A DNA stretch of 64,000 nucleotides from the NCBI GenBank assembly GCA_036511675.1, contig DATCBU010000097.1:22186-86185 (forward strand). The letters are read 5' to 3'. Origin of the DNA: Chersky-840 sp036511675 (GTDB lineage: Bacteria; Actinomycetota; Acidimicrobiia; Acidimicrobiales; UBA8190). The notes below the pieces were generated by a model that saw only the letters and a program-made list of their open reading frames with translations, searched no databases and was not told the origin of the DNA. Positions 51,200 to 60,139 of the stretch are shown in pieces. How positions within the stretch are numbered: position 1 is the first letter of the stretch; every line of letters begins with the position of its first letter. Made by a program: the position numbers and the translations under genes.

Positions 51200-51486
51200 T
51201 ATCGGGCGCCGCCCGCCCGGCCCCATATGTTCCGGATGTCGCGGCCACAGACGAAGTAGCCTCATCCTCGGTCACCTGTGCGTCAGTGCGGGGGGCTCAA
51301 GTGTCGTCGCCTGAGGCGGGTCCTCGTTGGTGCCGACGCTTGGTCGGGTCGCCGCTGCTGTGTCACCCTCGGCCCCCCCGGGGTCGGCACATGCGGCGGT
51401 GGTCCCGACGTACCGCACGACGGGCGACGCGCTCGACGCGTCGCCGACACCCGGGTCGGTGTCAGGCGGACCTGTGCCGCACGTCC
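51200..51486. other. Intergenic region with two hairpins
   Basis: About 290 bases between the PIG-L gene and the isochorismatase-fold gene. Short open frames exist but none looks like a complete protein. The only clear structure is the hairpin pair at 51423-51463. Confidence 0.4.
51423..51463 (-). terminator. Two tandem hairpins after the isochorismatase-fold gene
   Basis: GGCGACGCG-ctcga-CGCGTCGCC (51423-51445) is a perfect 9-bp stem, directly followed by GACACC-cgggtc-GGTGTC (51446-51463). Both lie just past the stop of the minus-strand gene ending at 51487. Confidence 0.6.
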
Positions 51487-52107
51487 TCAGGAGAAGGCGA
51501 CGGCCACTTCGTCGGATGTGGCCAGCATCGCCACCAATGCCAGGGTGTGGCGCAGCAAGGCGTCGGCGTAGTCGCGCGGGATGCCGCATACCGCGTCGGT
51601 GGCGATGACCACGCGGTAACCCAGGTTCACCGCCTCGATGGCCAGACCCACGATGCCGAGGTTCACCGAGACTCCGGTGGCCACCACCGTCGAGACGCCC
51701 AGCGCGCGCAGGGTGGGGTCCAAGGTGGTGCCCGTGAACGGCGACACGCCGTGGCTGCGGTGCGACACGAGATCTCCGGGGGTCGGACCGAGCTCGGGAA
51801 CAAGCTCGACCGCAGGTGTGCCGTCGACGAGGTGCTCGGGCCGGCGCAGCATGGCCGACATGAGCGGCGCGTTGGCGGGCGAGCCGGCGCGATCGGGCCG
51901 GAAGCCCGCCGTGCAGTGGACCACGGGGACCCCCGCGGCACGCGCTGCCACGAGCAGCCGCGCCGTGTTGTCGATCACCCCGATCTCACGCGCCGCCGCG
52001 GCCAGTTGGGGGAAGCTCGAGAGGTCGCCCACCACGCCACGCTGGATCTCCATGGTGAGTACGGCGGCTTGTCCGCCTGCGACCAGGTCGGCGAGGGTGA
52101 CGGCCAT
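51487..52107 (-). CDS. Isochorismatase-fold protein lacking the catalytic Cys
   Basis: 206 residues. The Rossmann-like isochorismatase fold is visible: AAVLTMEIQRGVVGD, TARLLVAARAAGVPVVHC, SHGVSPFTGTTLDPTLRALGVSTVVATGVSVNLGIVGLAIEAVNLGYRVVIATDAVCGIP. In active cysteine hydrolases the turn after the strand reads TGxxTxxCV; here it reads TGVSVNLGI with no Cys. The first-strand Asp is Glu (MEIQ). Only the Lys/Arg position is unclear. It may bind a ligand or act by another route rather than as a Cys hydrolase. Located between PIG-L and FadD19-like genes. Confidence 0.78.
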   Translation of the reverse strand: MAVTLADLVAGGQAAVLTMEIQRGVVGDLSSFPQLAAAAREIGVIDNTARLLVAARAAGVPVVHCTAGFRPDRAGSPANAPLMSAMLRRPEHLVDGTPAVELVPELGPTPGDLVSHRSHGVSPFTGTTLDPTLRALGVSTVVATGVSVNLGIVGLAIEAVNLGYRVVIATDAVCGIPRDYADALLRHTLALVAMLATSDEVAVAFS

Positions 52108-52146
52108 GCTCAGCGCATCAGGGGTCGGTGCGGTGCGTTGATGGGG

Positions 52147-53769
52147 TCAACCCACCGGCGTGGGTGACGTGACGATGGTGTTGGCCCATTGGTAGTCGGG
52201 CTTGCCGCTCGGAGAGCGCTCGATCTTGTCGACGACGTGGAGTTGGCGAGGCACCTTGTAGCCGGCGACATGCTGGCGGCAATGCTCCTGGACCTCTTCG
52301 AGTGACGGTGCGCTGCGGCCTGTCCGGGGCTCGACGATGGCCGCCACACGCTGGCCGAAGCGCTCGTCGGGCGCACCCACGACGATGGCGTCCATGACGT
52401 CGGGGTGCGATCGCACGACGGACTCGACCTCTTCGGGGAAGATCTTCTCCCCGCCCGAGTTGATGCAGATCGATCCGCGCCCCAGGAGCGTCACCGAACC
52501 GTCGGCCTCGACGGTGGCGAAGTCCCCGGGCATCACGAACTTCTTGCCGTCGACGATGATGAACACCTCGGCACTCTTCACCGGGTCGTTGTAGTACCCG
52601 GTGGGGATGTCTCCGGAGCGGGCGATCTTCCCGATCACGCCCGAGCCGGGTTGCACGGCGTGCAGGTCCTCATCGAACACCACGGTGCCGCCGGTCGAGG
52701 ACACCGTGGGGCCGCTCTTCATGGCCGTCGCCCCCGGCTTGATCATGGAGATGCCGTTGTTCCCGGACTCCGACGACCCGATGGCATCGGTCATGATCAG
52801 GTTGGGGAACTTCTCGAAGAAGGCGTCTTTGACCGAGGGGGAGAAGAGGGCCGCAGTGGACGTGATGCCGATCAGCGAGGACAGGTCGTAGGCGGCCCCG
52901 GCATCATCGAGGGACTCGATGAGCGGCTTGCCCATGGCGTCGCCGGTGATCATGACCATGTTGACCCTCTCACGCTCGATGAGCGTCCATACCTCGTGAG
53001 GTTCGAACCTGGGGACGAGACAGATCCGGTTCCCGACGAAGCTCTGGCCCATCACCGCCCACTGCGACGCGCCGTGCATCAATGGTGCGATCGGGAGGAA
53101 GGTGAGCTGGCCGCCGGCGGCCAAACCCTTCTCGACCATCTGCTGGGGTCTCTCCATGCGCACGCCGGTCATGGCGTCGAGGCCCCCGCCCAGCGCGAAG
53201 AAGACGTTGCGTTGAGGCCACACCACGCCCTTGGGCATGCCCGTGGTCCCACCCGTGTACAAGATGTAGAGGTCGTCGCCCGACCTCGGGGCGAAGTCGC
53301 GCTCGGGTGACCCCGACGCCACGGCTTGCTCGAAGTCCACGGCGTCGTGGCGAGGATCGGATTCCCCACTGTCGTCGTCGATCACGATCACGTGACGCAA
53401 GGCCGGCAATTCCGGGAGCAGTGTCGCCACCCGGGGAGAGAACTGACGCTGATGGATCAGGGCCACCAGGTCCGCGTTCGAGAACAGGTAGCGGAGCTCG
53501 TCTTCGACGTAGCGGAAGTTGATGTTGATCCACACCGCTCGCAGCTTGAACACCGCCCACGCCGTCTCGACCCATTCGACGCTGTTGAGCGCGTAGATGC
53601 CCACGTGGTCCCCCGCACCGACCCCGGCGGCGGCCAGATGATGGGCGAGTCGGTTGGCCCGCTCCTCCATCTGTGCGTAGGTCAGGCGCCGGCCCTCGGT
53701 GACGAGGTACTCGTGGTCGGGAAAGGCGTCGGCGGCCGCCTCGAACAGGTCGGCGAGATTGAAGTCCAC
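52147..53769 (-). CDS. fadD19: Steroid acyl-CoA ligase, FadD19-like
   Basis: 540 residues. Close in pattern to FadD19: FNLADLFEAAADAFPDHEYL, VNVNFRYVEGELRYLF-like ININFRYVEDELRYLFSNADLVALIHQR, YTGGTTGMPKGVVW, MHGASQWAVMG, FTGDAMARP-like ITGDAMGKPLIESL, SIGSSES-like DAIGSSESGNNG, and GRGSICINSGGEKIFPEEVE. In M. tuberculosis FadD19 attaches CoA to the C26 carboxyl made by CYP125. The GTG start follows TAGTTT (53776-53781) by six bases, so the transcript is leaderless. A KstR-type operator overlaps that -10 element. Confidence 0.84.
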   Translation of the reverse strand: MDFNLADLFEAAADAFPDHEYLVTEGRRLTYAQMEERANRLAHHLAAAGVGAGDHVGIYALNSVEWVETAWAVFKLRAVWININFRYVEDELRYLFSNADLVALIHQRQFSPRVATLLPELPALRHVIVIDDDSGESDPRHDAVDFEQAVASGSPERDFAPRSGDDLYILYTGGTTGMPKGVVWPQRNVFFALGGGLDAMTGVRMERPQQMVEKGLAAGGQLTFLPIAPLMHGASQWAVMGQSFVGNRICLVPRFEPHEVWTLIERERVNMVMITGDAMGKPLIESLDDAGAAYDLSSLIGITSTAALFSPSVKDAFFEKFPNLIMTDAIGSSESGNNGISMIKPGATAMKSGPTVSSTGGTVVFDEDLHAVQPGSGVIGKIARSGDIPTGYYNDPVKSAEVFIIVDGKKFVMPGDFATVEADGSVTLLGRGSICINSGGEKIFPEEVESVVRSHPDVMDAIVVGAPDERFGQRVAAIVEPRTGRSAPSLEEVQEHCRQHVAGYKVPRQLHVVDKIERSPSGKPDYQWANTIVTSPTPVG

Positions 53770-53775
53770 GGACCC

Positions 53776-53781
53776 AAACTA
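53776..53781 (-). promoter_or_regulatory. -10 element of the FadD19-like gene
   Basis: TAGTTT on the minus strand ends six bases before the GTG at 53769, with no ribosome-binding site. The operator at 53780-53793 overlaps its upstream end. Confidence 0.6.
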
Positions 53782-53793
53782 GAACAAGTTCCC
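53780..53793. promoter_or_regulatory. KstR-type operator, one mismatch
   Basis: TAGAACAAGTTCCC matches TnnAACnnGTTnnA except at the last base. It overlaps the -10 element of the FadD19-like gene, a position where repressor binding would exclude RNA polymerase. Confidence 0.65.
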
Positions 53794-53854
53794 GTAGCGG
53801 GGACAACCGGTGGCCGCATCGCCGACGGCTGGTCCCGGTCGGGACGCGGCGGCG

Positions 53855-55750
53855 CTACGAGAGCTGCAGGCGGTCGCGCTCGGTGGCAAGCGCCTCGGTC
53901 ACGGCCGCGGCGATGCCGGGCCCGTCGAGGCCGAGCTCGGAGAGGATGCCGTCGGGCTTGCCTTGGGGGATGTAGCGGGGAGGAACCCCGAGCACGCACA
54001 CGGGGGGAAGGGGGTGGTCGATCTCGGACAGGCCGCGCATGGCGTCGGCCAGGAAGGTGCCGGCGCCCCCCACCCGGATGCCGTCCTCCATGGTGACGAC
54101 CAGGCCGTGAGCGGCGGCGTCGGCGAGCATGGCGGGGTCCGGGGGCGACACCACCCGGACGTCCCACACCGTGGCATCCACCCCGTCGGTGGCCAGCTTG
54201 GCGGCCGCCTCTTCAGCCGCTTCGACCAGCTTGCCCACCGCCAGCAGGCAGACCGTGCCGTCGCCCCGGTGGACCACTCGGGCCGAGAGGCCCGAGCCGA
54301 CGGCTCCGTCGCGGGCCTGGCGGGCGGGAGTCTTCGGGAACCGGATGGCCGAGGGGCCGGCGAGATCGAGCGCCTCGTCGAGCATGACGCCGACCTCTTG
54401 TGCCGACGACGGCGCGAACACCGTCATCCCCGGGATCGACAAGGTGAGTGACAGGTCGAGGACACCATGGTGACTGGGCCCGTCGTCACCGGTGATCCCG
54501 GCCCGGTCCAGGGCGAAAACCACGGGAAGGCCGTGCAACCCCACGTCGAGATTGGCCTGGTCGAAGGCGCGGCTGAAGAACGTGGAGTAGATGGCCACCA
54601 CAGGGCGGAGCCCGGCGATGGCCATGCCGGCCGCAGCGGTGACGGCGTGCTGCTCGGCGATGCCTACGTCCAGGAACCGGTCGGGGAACTCGGCCTGGAA
54701 CGGCAGGAGCCCGGTCGGACCGGGCATGGCGGCGGTGATGGCGACGACCTCGGGTCGTTGTCGAGCGGCGGCCAGGATGGCACGGGTGAAGGCATCGGTG
54801 TAGGTGGCAGGCGCGATGGCGGCCGACGGGGCGACCGTGGTCGGCTGCACCTTGAAGTCATGCAGGCGTTGGACGTCGTCCTCTTCGGCAGGGGCGTAGC
54901 CCCGACCCTTCTGGGTGATGACGTGGACCACGATGGGCCCGCCCCACTCCGTGGCGTGCGCCAGCGCCTGTTCCATGCCGGCGATGTCGTGCCCGTCGAT
55001 GGGCCCGGCGTAGCGCACCCCGAGCGCCTCGAAGAACCGGTGGGGCGTCACGATCTCGCGCACGGCGCTGGTGAGGCCGTGGAGGCTCGAGTAGGCCAGC
55101 CCACCGAGGCCGGGTATCGACCGCAGGACATGGCGGGCCCGCTCGCGGGCGTGGACGTAGGAGGGGCTCAGGCGCAGCTGGGTCAGGCCCGCCGAGAGTC
55201 GCGACACCGTCGGCGCGTACGACCGCCCGTTGTCGTTGAGCACGATCACGACGCGTGTGCCGGCGTGGCCGAGGTTGTTCAGCGCTTCGTAGGCCATGCC
55301 TCCGGTCAGCGACCCGTCGCCCAGCACCGCCACCACGTGCCGGTCGGTCTCGCCCCGACGCTCCAGTCCCATGGCGATACCGTGCGCGTAACTCAAGGCG
55401 GTCGACGCGTGGCTGTTCTCGATCCAGTCGTGGGCGGACTCGGCACGTGAGGGGTATCCCGACATCCCCCCCGGCTGGCGCAGCGTGGCGAAGCTGTCCT
55501 GGCGGCCCGTGATGAGCTTGTGGACATAGGTCTGGTGTCCCGTGTCCCACAGGATGACGTCCCGGGGGGAGTCGAACACCCGGTGGATGGCCAGGGTGAG
55601 CTCGACGGCTCCCAGGTTGGAGCCGAGGTGCCCCCCGTTCACCGTGACCCGGTCGACGATGCGGGCCCGGATCTCCGCCGCCAACTCGGTCAACTGTGCT
55701 TGCGACAGGGTGCGGAGGTCGGCGGGTTGGTGGATGTCGTCGAGAAGCAT
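53855..55750 (-). CDS. dxs: 1-deoxy-D-xylulose-5-phosphate synthase
   Basis: 631 residues, normal length. Thiamine diphosphate-binding features: GHLGSNLGAVELT, LWDTGHQTYVHKLITGR, VVAVLGDGSLTGGMAYEALN (GDG motif), then the transketolase pyrimidine domain with FLDVGIAEQHAVTAAAGMA (catalytic Glu) and FSRAFDQANLDV. It condenses pyruvate and glyceraldehyde 3-phosphate, the first step of the MEP pathway to isoprenoids (and a source of thiamine and pyridoxal precursors). ATG 55750 was taken as start; a GTG two codons upstream is possible. TAGCGT on the minus strand near 55795 may be the -10. It is transcribed toward fadD19. Confidence 0.93.
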   Translation of the reverse strand: MLLDDIHQPADLRTLSQAQLTELAAEIRARIVDRVTVNGGHLGSNLGAVELTLAIHRVFDSPRDVILWDTGHQTYVHKLITGRQDSFATLRQPGGMSGYPSRAESAHDWIENSHASTALSYAHGIAMGLERRGETDRHVVAVLGDGSLTGGMAYEALNNLGHAGTRVVIVLNDNGRSYAPTVSRLSAGLTQLRLSPSYVHARERARHVLRSIPGLGGLAYSSLHGLTSAVREIVTPHRFFEALGVRYAGPIDGHDIAGMEQALAHATEWGGPIVVHVITQKGRGYAPAEEDDVQRLHDFKVQPTTVAPSAAIAPATYTDAFTRAILAAARQRPEVVAITAAMPGPTGLLPFQAEFPDRFLDVGIAEQHAVTAAAGMAIAGLRPVVAIYSTFFSRAFDQANLDVGLHGLPVVFALDRAGITGDDGPSHHGVLDLSLTLSIPGMTVFAPSSAQEVGVMLDEALDLAGPSAIRFPKTPARQARDGAVGSGLSARVVHRGDGTVCLLAVGKLVEAAEEAAAKLATDGVDATVWDVRVVSPPDPAMLADAAAHGLVVTMEDGIRVGGAGTFLADAMRGLSEIDHPLPPVCVLGVPPRYIPQGKPDGILSELGLDGPGIAAAVTEALATERDRLQLS

Positions 55751-56022
55751 GGGCACCTATTCGGGGGACGCCCGAGGCGGCGACCCTGGGTCACGCTACC
55801 GCGGACCAGGCGCTGCGGGCATCACGGGCTCGCGGCGCGCACCGGGGCCGAGGACGGCTCGGCGGCCCCGGGCCCCCTCCATGGAGGCCCGTCGCCGGCC
55901 CGTCGGCCCGAGCCCCCACCCCGAGGGGAAATGACCGGCGCGCGCCCACCTGGGGAGGCAGACTCTGCGCGCGAAACGTCGTCCGCGGCGAACGCTGCGG
56001 GTGGACCTGAGAGGAGCGTGCG

Positions 56023-56784
56023 ATGCAGGCCAACGTCAAGGGCACAGTGATGCCGGTCCTGGAGATGCTGCTCGAGCCGGGCGAGGCCATCATCTCCACC
56101 CACGGCGACCTGTCGTGGATGTCGGCCAACATGCAGCTCTCCCAGACGGCCAACACCGGCGGGGGCGGGGGGATCATGGCCGGCCTGAAGCGCATGGCCG
56201 GGGGAGGGGGCCTCTTCCTCACCCGCTACGAGGCGACCGGCGGCCAGGGGATGGTGAGCTTCGCCAGCAAGGTCCCGGGTCGGATCTTCCCCATCGACGT
56301 CTCGCCCGGTCACGGCTATGTCGTCCATCGCCACGGTTGGGTGTGTGGGACCCAGGGGATCACGCCGTCGGTGGCACTCCAGCAGTCGTTCCGGGGCGGT
56401 CTTTGGGGCGGCGAGGGTTTCATCCTGCAGAAGCTCGAGGGCCAGGGACAGGCGTGGATCGAGCTCTCCGGTGAGCTGACGACCTACGAGCTGGCCCAGG
56501 GGCAATCCCTGCTCGTCCACCCCGGGCACGTGGGGCTGTTCCACGACAGCGTGACGTTCTCGGTCATCCGGCTGCCGGGCATCGCCAATCGCTACATGGG
56601 CGGCGACGGGCACCATCTCGTCTCGCTCACGGGCCCGGGCACCATCTGGCTGCAGTCGATGCCCTTGCCCGTCCTGGCCCACGCCCTGTCTGAATACCTC
56701 GGCGGCAACGACTCCGGGCGCGATGCGGCCGCCGGTGGTGTGGTGGGCGGGGTGCTGGGCAACGTCCTCGGTCGTCAGGTCTGA
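56023..56784 (+). CDS. AIM24 family protein (TIGR00266 type)
   Basis: 253 residues. The double-psi-like beta fold of AIM24 proteins is suggested by VLEMLLEPGEAIISTHGDLSWMSANM, FLTRYEATGGQGMVSFASKVPGRIFPIDV, GYVVHRHGWVCGTQGITPSVALQQSFRGGLWGGEGFILQKLEGQGQAWIE, and GPGTIWLQSMPL. The C-terminus (DAAAGGVVGGVLGNVLG) is a Gly-rich hydrophobic tail. The family name comes from a yeast mitochondrial protein; the bacterial function is unknown. GAGAGGAG lies before the ATG. Confidence 0.85.
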   Translation: MQANVKGTVMPVLEMLLEPGEAIISTHGDLSWMSANMQLSQTANTGGGGGIMAGLKRMAGGGGLFLTRYEATGGQGMVSFASKVPGRIFPIDVSPGHGYVVHRHGWVCGTQGITPSVALQQSFRGGLWGGEGFILQKLEGQGQAWIELSGELTTYELAQGQSLLVHPGHVGLFHDSVTFSVIRLPGIANRYMGGDGHHLVSLTGPGTIWLQSMPLPVLAHALSEYLGGNDSGRDAAAGGVVGGVLGNVLGRQV

Positions 56785-56791
56785 CCCACCC

Positions 56792-56813
56792 GCCGGGGCT
56801 CACCGGTCCCGGC
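56792..56813. terminator. Hairpin between convergent genes
   Basis: GCCGGG (56792-56797) pairs with CCCGGC (56808-56813) across a ten-base loop, in the 37-base gap between the AIM24 gene and the thioesterase gene. The short stem makes termination plausible but not certain. Confidence 0.4.
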
Positions 56814-56821
56814 CACGACCC

Positions 56822-57199
56822 CTACCGAGCCTTGGCCAGAAAGTCCCCTCGCTCGACCACGACCCGGGTCAGCTTCCCGGCCCCCACCAGGCCCGCCGCG
56901 TCGGTGGCGGTGACGGTAAAGAGCAGACGGCGCCCCTCCACCTTTTCGAGGGTGGCTTCGGCCACGATCTCGGAGCCGGTGCGGACCGGCGCCAGGTGGT
57001 CGAATTGGACGCGTACCCCCACGCTGGTGTGTCCCTCGTCGAGCATCCCGTCGACGGCCAGGCACGCCGCCTCTTCGCACAGGGCGATGAGCCGAGGGGT
57101 GGCGAGCACCAGCACGTCCCCCGAGCCCAAGGCCAGGGCGGTGTCGTTCTCGACGACCACCAAGGACACTCGGCCGCTCAGGCCGGGTTGGACAGGCAC
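56822..57199 (-). CDS. FlK-like thioesterase
   Basis: 125 residues, hot-dog fold: VVVENDTALALGSGDVLVLATPRLIALCEEAACLAVDGML, TSVGVRVQFDHLAPVRTGSEIVAEATLEKVEGRRLLFTVTATDAAGLVGAGKLTRVVVERGDF. This matches the fluoroacetyl-CoA thioesterase-like family, where Thr, Glu and His form the active site; a Glu (CEEA) and His (FDHLAP) are in place. It likely hydrolyses a small or toxic acyl-CoA. The GTG at 57199 follows TATCGT by six bases. Longer frames upstream would have Pro-rich, non-conserved residues. Confidence 0.8.
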   Translation of the reverse strand: MPVQPGLSGRVSLVVVENDTALALGSGDVLVLATPRLIALCEEAACLAVDGMLDEGHTSVGVRVQFDHLAPVRTGSEIVAEATLEKVEGRRLLFTVTATDAAGLVGAGKLTRVVVERGDFLAKAR

Positions 57200-57205
57200 G
57201 GCGGT

Positions 57206-57211
57206 ACGATA
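57206..57211 (-). promoter_or_regulatory. -10 element, leaderless transcript of the thioesterase gene
   Basis: TATCGT on the minus strand, six bases before the GTG at 57199; no ribosome-binding site is present. Confidence 0.6.
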
Positions 57212-57336
57212 CGAAAGACGGGCGCCGCCGGCCACACGGCCGGCGGTCTGCGCGATCGGGCCGGCGTCAGGTGGCCCGCAGGGGTGTTCCAAGGACGGGC
57301 CGGCGTGGGCCGTGTCCCCGAAGGGAAGAGGTAGGG

Positions 57337-58755
57337 GTGAGCGACGCAGGCTCGGCAACAGGACTCTTGGTCGAGACTCCGGTCATCGAGCGCGTGCTCG
57401 GCGCCGCGCTCCATCGCGGCGGCGAGTTCGCCGAGGTGTTCGTGGAAGACCGCCACTCGACCTCGGCCGTACTCGACGACGGGCGGGTCGAGGAGCTGTC
57501 CTCGGGTCGTGACCGCGGCGCCGGGGTCAGGGTGGTCGTGGGGGAGACGACCGGGTACGCCCACACCGCGGACCTCTCCGAGCGCGGTCTTGTGACCGCG
57601 GCGGAAGCGGCTGCGGCGGTCGCCCGCCAAGGTGGACGTGGCCGTGTCGTGGCGCTCGAACAGCGTGATGCGGAGAAGAGGAACGAGGTGGCCCAGCTCC
57701 CCGAGGAGGTCGCCAAAGCTCGCAAGATCGAGCTTCTCGTCCAGGCCGACGAGGCGGCGCGTGCCAGTGGGAACGCCATCTCGCAGGTGTCGGCTTCCTA
57801 TGGAGACGGGCGGCGCCGCATCCAGGTCGCCAACAGCGACGGGCTGCTCGTCGCCGACGATCAGGTGCGCACCCGTTTCAGTGTCTCGTGCGTGGCCGTC
57901 GGCGACACCGGTATGCAGACCGGCTACGAGTCCAGTGCGTTCACGGTCGGCTTCGAGCTCTTCGACACGGTGGACGTCCGGGAGGTCGCCGCCACCGCGG
58001 CGCGCCGGGCCCTCGTCAAGCTCACGGCGCGTCCCGCACCGAGCGGCGAGGTCCCGCTCATCTTGGAGTCCGGGAGTGGCGGCATCCTCTTCCACGAGGC
58101 GTGCGGGCACGGCCTCGAGGCGGACCACATCGCCAAGGACGCCTCGGTGTACGTGGGCCAGGTGGGAGAGCAGGTGGCCAGCCCCTTGGTCACGTTGGTC
58201 GACGACGGCACCATCGGGCCCGAGTGGGGGAGCTTCGCCGTCGACGACGAGGGGAACTCGGCCCAACGCAACGTGCTCATCGACAAGGGTGTGCTCACCG
58301 ACTACATGTGGGACTACCTACGCGGTCGCAAGGAGCATCGGGGATCATCGGGCAACGGTCGGCGCCAGAACTACCGCCATCTGCCCATGGTCAGGATGAC
58401 CAACACGTTCCTCCTCAACGGGGACGCCGAGCCTGGCGAGATCCTGGCCCAGACTCCGACCGGCGTCTATGTGGCCAAGTTGGGGGGCGGCCAGGTCAAC
58501 ACCACGACCGGGGACTTCGTGTTCGGCACGGTCGAGGCGTACCTGATCGAGGACGGTCGCATCACCGAGCCGTTGCGCGACGCCAACCTCATCGGCAACG
58601 GGCCCGAGGTCCTGCGCCGGATCGACGCCGTCGCCAACGACTTCGCCATGGGCCCGGGCACGTGCGGCAAGGACGGCCAGAGTGTTCCCGTGGGATGCGG
58701 CCAGCCGACCCTACGCATCACGGGTGTGACCATCGGAGGCACCGCCGGTGACTGA
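57337..58755 (+). CDS. tldD: TldD metalloprotease subunit
   Basis: 472 residues. The zinc motif HEACGH (253-258) sits in ILESGSGGILFHEACGHGLEADH, and the third ligand is expected at Cys442 in GPGTCGKDGQ. VNTTTGDFVFGTVEAYLIEDG is another hallmark. TldD pairs with TldE (encoded next) and cleaves unfolded peptides inside the TldD/TldE chamber; in other bacteria it matures microcins and RiPPs. No precursor peptide gene is visible nearby. The GTG start has AAGAGG upstream. The TldE gene overlaps this one by eight bases. Confidence 0.92.
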   Translation: MSDAGSATGLLVETPVIERVLGAALHRGGEFAEVFVEDRHSTSAVLDDGRVEELSSGRDRGAGVRVVVGETTGYAHTADLSERGLVTAAEAAAAVARQGGRGRVVALEQRDAEKRNEVAQLPEEVAKARKIELLVQADEAARASGNAISQVSASYGDGRRRIQVANSDGLLVADDQVRTRFSVSCVAVGDTGMQTGYESSAFTVGFELFDTVDVREVAATAARRALVKLTARPAPSGEVPLILESGSGGILFHEACGHGLEADHIAKDASVYVGQVGEQVASPLVTLVDDGTIGPEWGSFAVDDEGNSAQRNVLIDKGVLTDYMWDYLRGRKEHRGSSGNGRRQNYRHLPMVRMTNTFLLNGDAEPGEILAQTPTGVYVAKLGGGQVNTTTGDFVFGTVEAYLIEDGRITEPLRDANLIGNGPEVLRRIDAVANDFAMGPGTCGKDGQSVPVGCGQPTLRITGVTIGGTAGD

Positions 58756-60133
58756 CACCGTGAGCCAGCAGGGGCCGACGTCGACGGCCGAAGGCGAGCT
58801 GCTCGAGCTGGCGGTGCGCGTCGCGGGGGAGGCACGCCGCGGGGAGGAGCTCGAGGTCTACGTGTCGCGCGGGGTGGAGACCGACATCCGGGCCTACGAA
58901 GGTGAAGTGGAGTCCCTGTCCTCGGCGGCGTCGGCCGGCGTGGGGATCCGCGTGGTGGTCGGTGGTCGGCAGGGCTTCGCCTACGCCGGGACCCTCGAGG
59001 AGTCCGTGCTGAGACAGACCCTGGCCGACGCTCGTGACAACGCCGGCTTCGCCACCGCCGACGAACACGTGGGCCTCCCCGGCCCCGACGGCGTGCCATC
59101 GACGTCGCTGGAGCTGTGGGACGACGACGTCATGGGGACGCCGAGCTCGGTGAAGGTCGAGATGGCGCTGGAGCTCGAGCGCCGGGCCCGCAACGCGGAT
59201 CCCCGGGTGCGACAGGTGGCCTTCGCCGACTACGGGGACATGGCGGCCGAGGCCGCCGTCGCCAGCTCGACGGGCATCACCGCCACCGCCCGGCGCACGG
59301 TGTCGAGCGTGGCGGTGGAGACCATCGTCGGCGCCGACACCGACAGCCAGACCGGGGTCGGGTTCTGCGCCGCACGGGGCCCGGGAGAGCTCGACCTCGA
59401 CAAGGCGGTGGCCGACGCCGTGGAGCGCTCCACCCGCATGCTGGGCGCCACCAAGGCGCGGTCGGGCCGGTGCGCGGTCGTGCTCGATCCCCGCGTCACC
59501 TCGACCCTGCTGGCCGTGGTGTCCTCGGCGCTCTCGGGTGAGGCGGTCACCAAGGGTCGCTCGTTCTTCGCCGACCGTGTCGGGGAAGAGGTGGCCGTGG
59601 CGTCACTGGTTCTCGTCGACGACCCGACCGACCCGCGGTCCTTCGGGGCCTCGACGCACGACGCCGAGGGGCTCGCCTGTCGGCGCAACGTGCTCATCGA
59701 GCACGGGGTGCTGCGCGGATTCGTCTTCGACACCACCTCGGGACGACGGGCGGGCGTGGCGTCGACGGCGTCGGCCGTGCGCGGCGGGTATGCCACGACC
59801 CCGGTGGCCGGATGTCGTGCCCTGCTGTTGGCACCCGGCACGCTGGGCGCGGCCGAGATCCTGTCCGAGGTCGGCGAGGCCCTGTTCGTGCAGTCGATCA
59901 CGGGTGTGCATTCGGGGGTCAATCCCGTGAGCGGCGACTTCTCGGTGGGGGCCGAAGGCCTCATGGTCAGGGGCGGGGCGCTGGCCGAGCCCGTGCGCGA
60001 GGTCACGATCGCATCCACGTTGCAACGGATGTTGCAGGCCGTGCTCCACATCGGTGCGGATGTGGAATGGCTCCCGGGTGTCGCCGCCGGCCAGACGTTG
60101 GCCATCGACGGCATGGCGCTGAGCGGCTCGTAG
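58748..60133 (+). CDS. tldE: TldE/PmbA subunit
   Basis: 461 residues. Same fold as TldD but without the HExxxH site, as in TldE/PmbA: LEVYVSRGVETDIRAYEGEVESLSSAASAGVGIRVVVGGRQGFAYAG at the N-terminus and VHSGVNPVSGDFSVGAEGLMVRGGALAEPVREVTIAS near the C-terminus. It completes the heterodimer. The GTG start overlaps the tldD gene by eight bases, so both are translated from one message. Its stop is followed by a strong hairpin at 60140-60179. Confidence 0.9.
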   Translation: MTDTVSQQGPTSTAEGELLELAVRVAGEARRGEELEVYVSRGVETDIRAYEGEVESLSSAASAGVGIRVVVGGRQGFAYAGTLEESVLRQTLADARDNAGFATADEHVGLPGPDGVPSTSLELWDDDVMGTPSSVKVEMALELERRARNADPRVRQVAFADYGDMAAEAAVASSTGITATARRTVSSVAVETIVGADTDSQTGVGFCAARGPGELDLDKAVADAVERSTRMLGATKARSGRCAVVLDPRVTSTLLAVVSSALSGEAVTKGRSFFADRVGEEVAVASLVLVDDPTDPRSFGASTHDAEGLACRRNVLIEHGVLRGFVFDTTSGRRAGVASTASAVRGGYATTPVAGCRALLLAPGTLGAAEILSEVGEALFVQSITGVHSGVNPVSGDFSVGAEGLMVRGGALAEPVREVTIASTLQRMLQAVLHIGADVEWLPGVAAGQTLAIDGMALSGS

Positions 60134-60139
60134 GTCCCA

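Noticed and set aside
51278..51608. Possible small secreted protein between the PIG-L and isochorismatase-fold genes
   Set aside because: An Ala/Pro-rich frame exists but ends inside the antisense of a real gene, has no ribosome-binding site and no complete signal peptide, and overlaps the hairpin pair.
57337..60133. RiPP or microcin cluster around tldD/tldE
   Set aside because: No precursor-like small gene, radical SAM enzyme or YcaO gene lies within several kb. The pair is more likely housekeeping.
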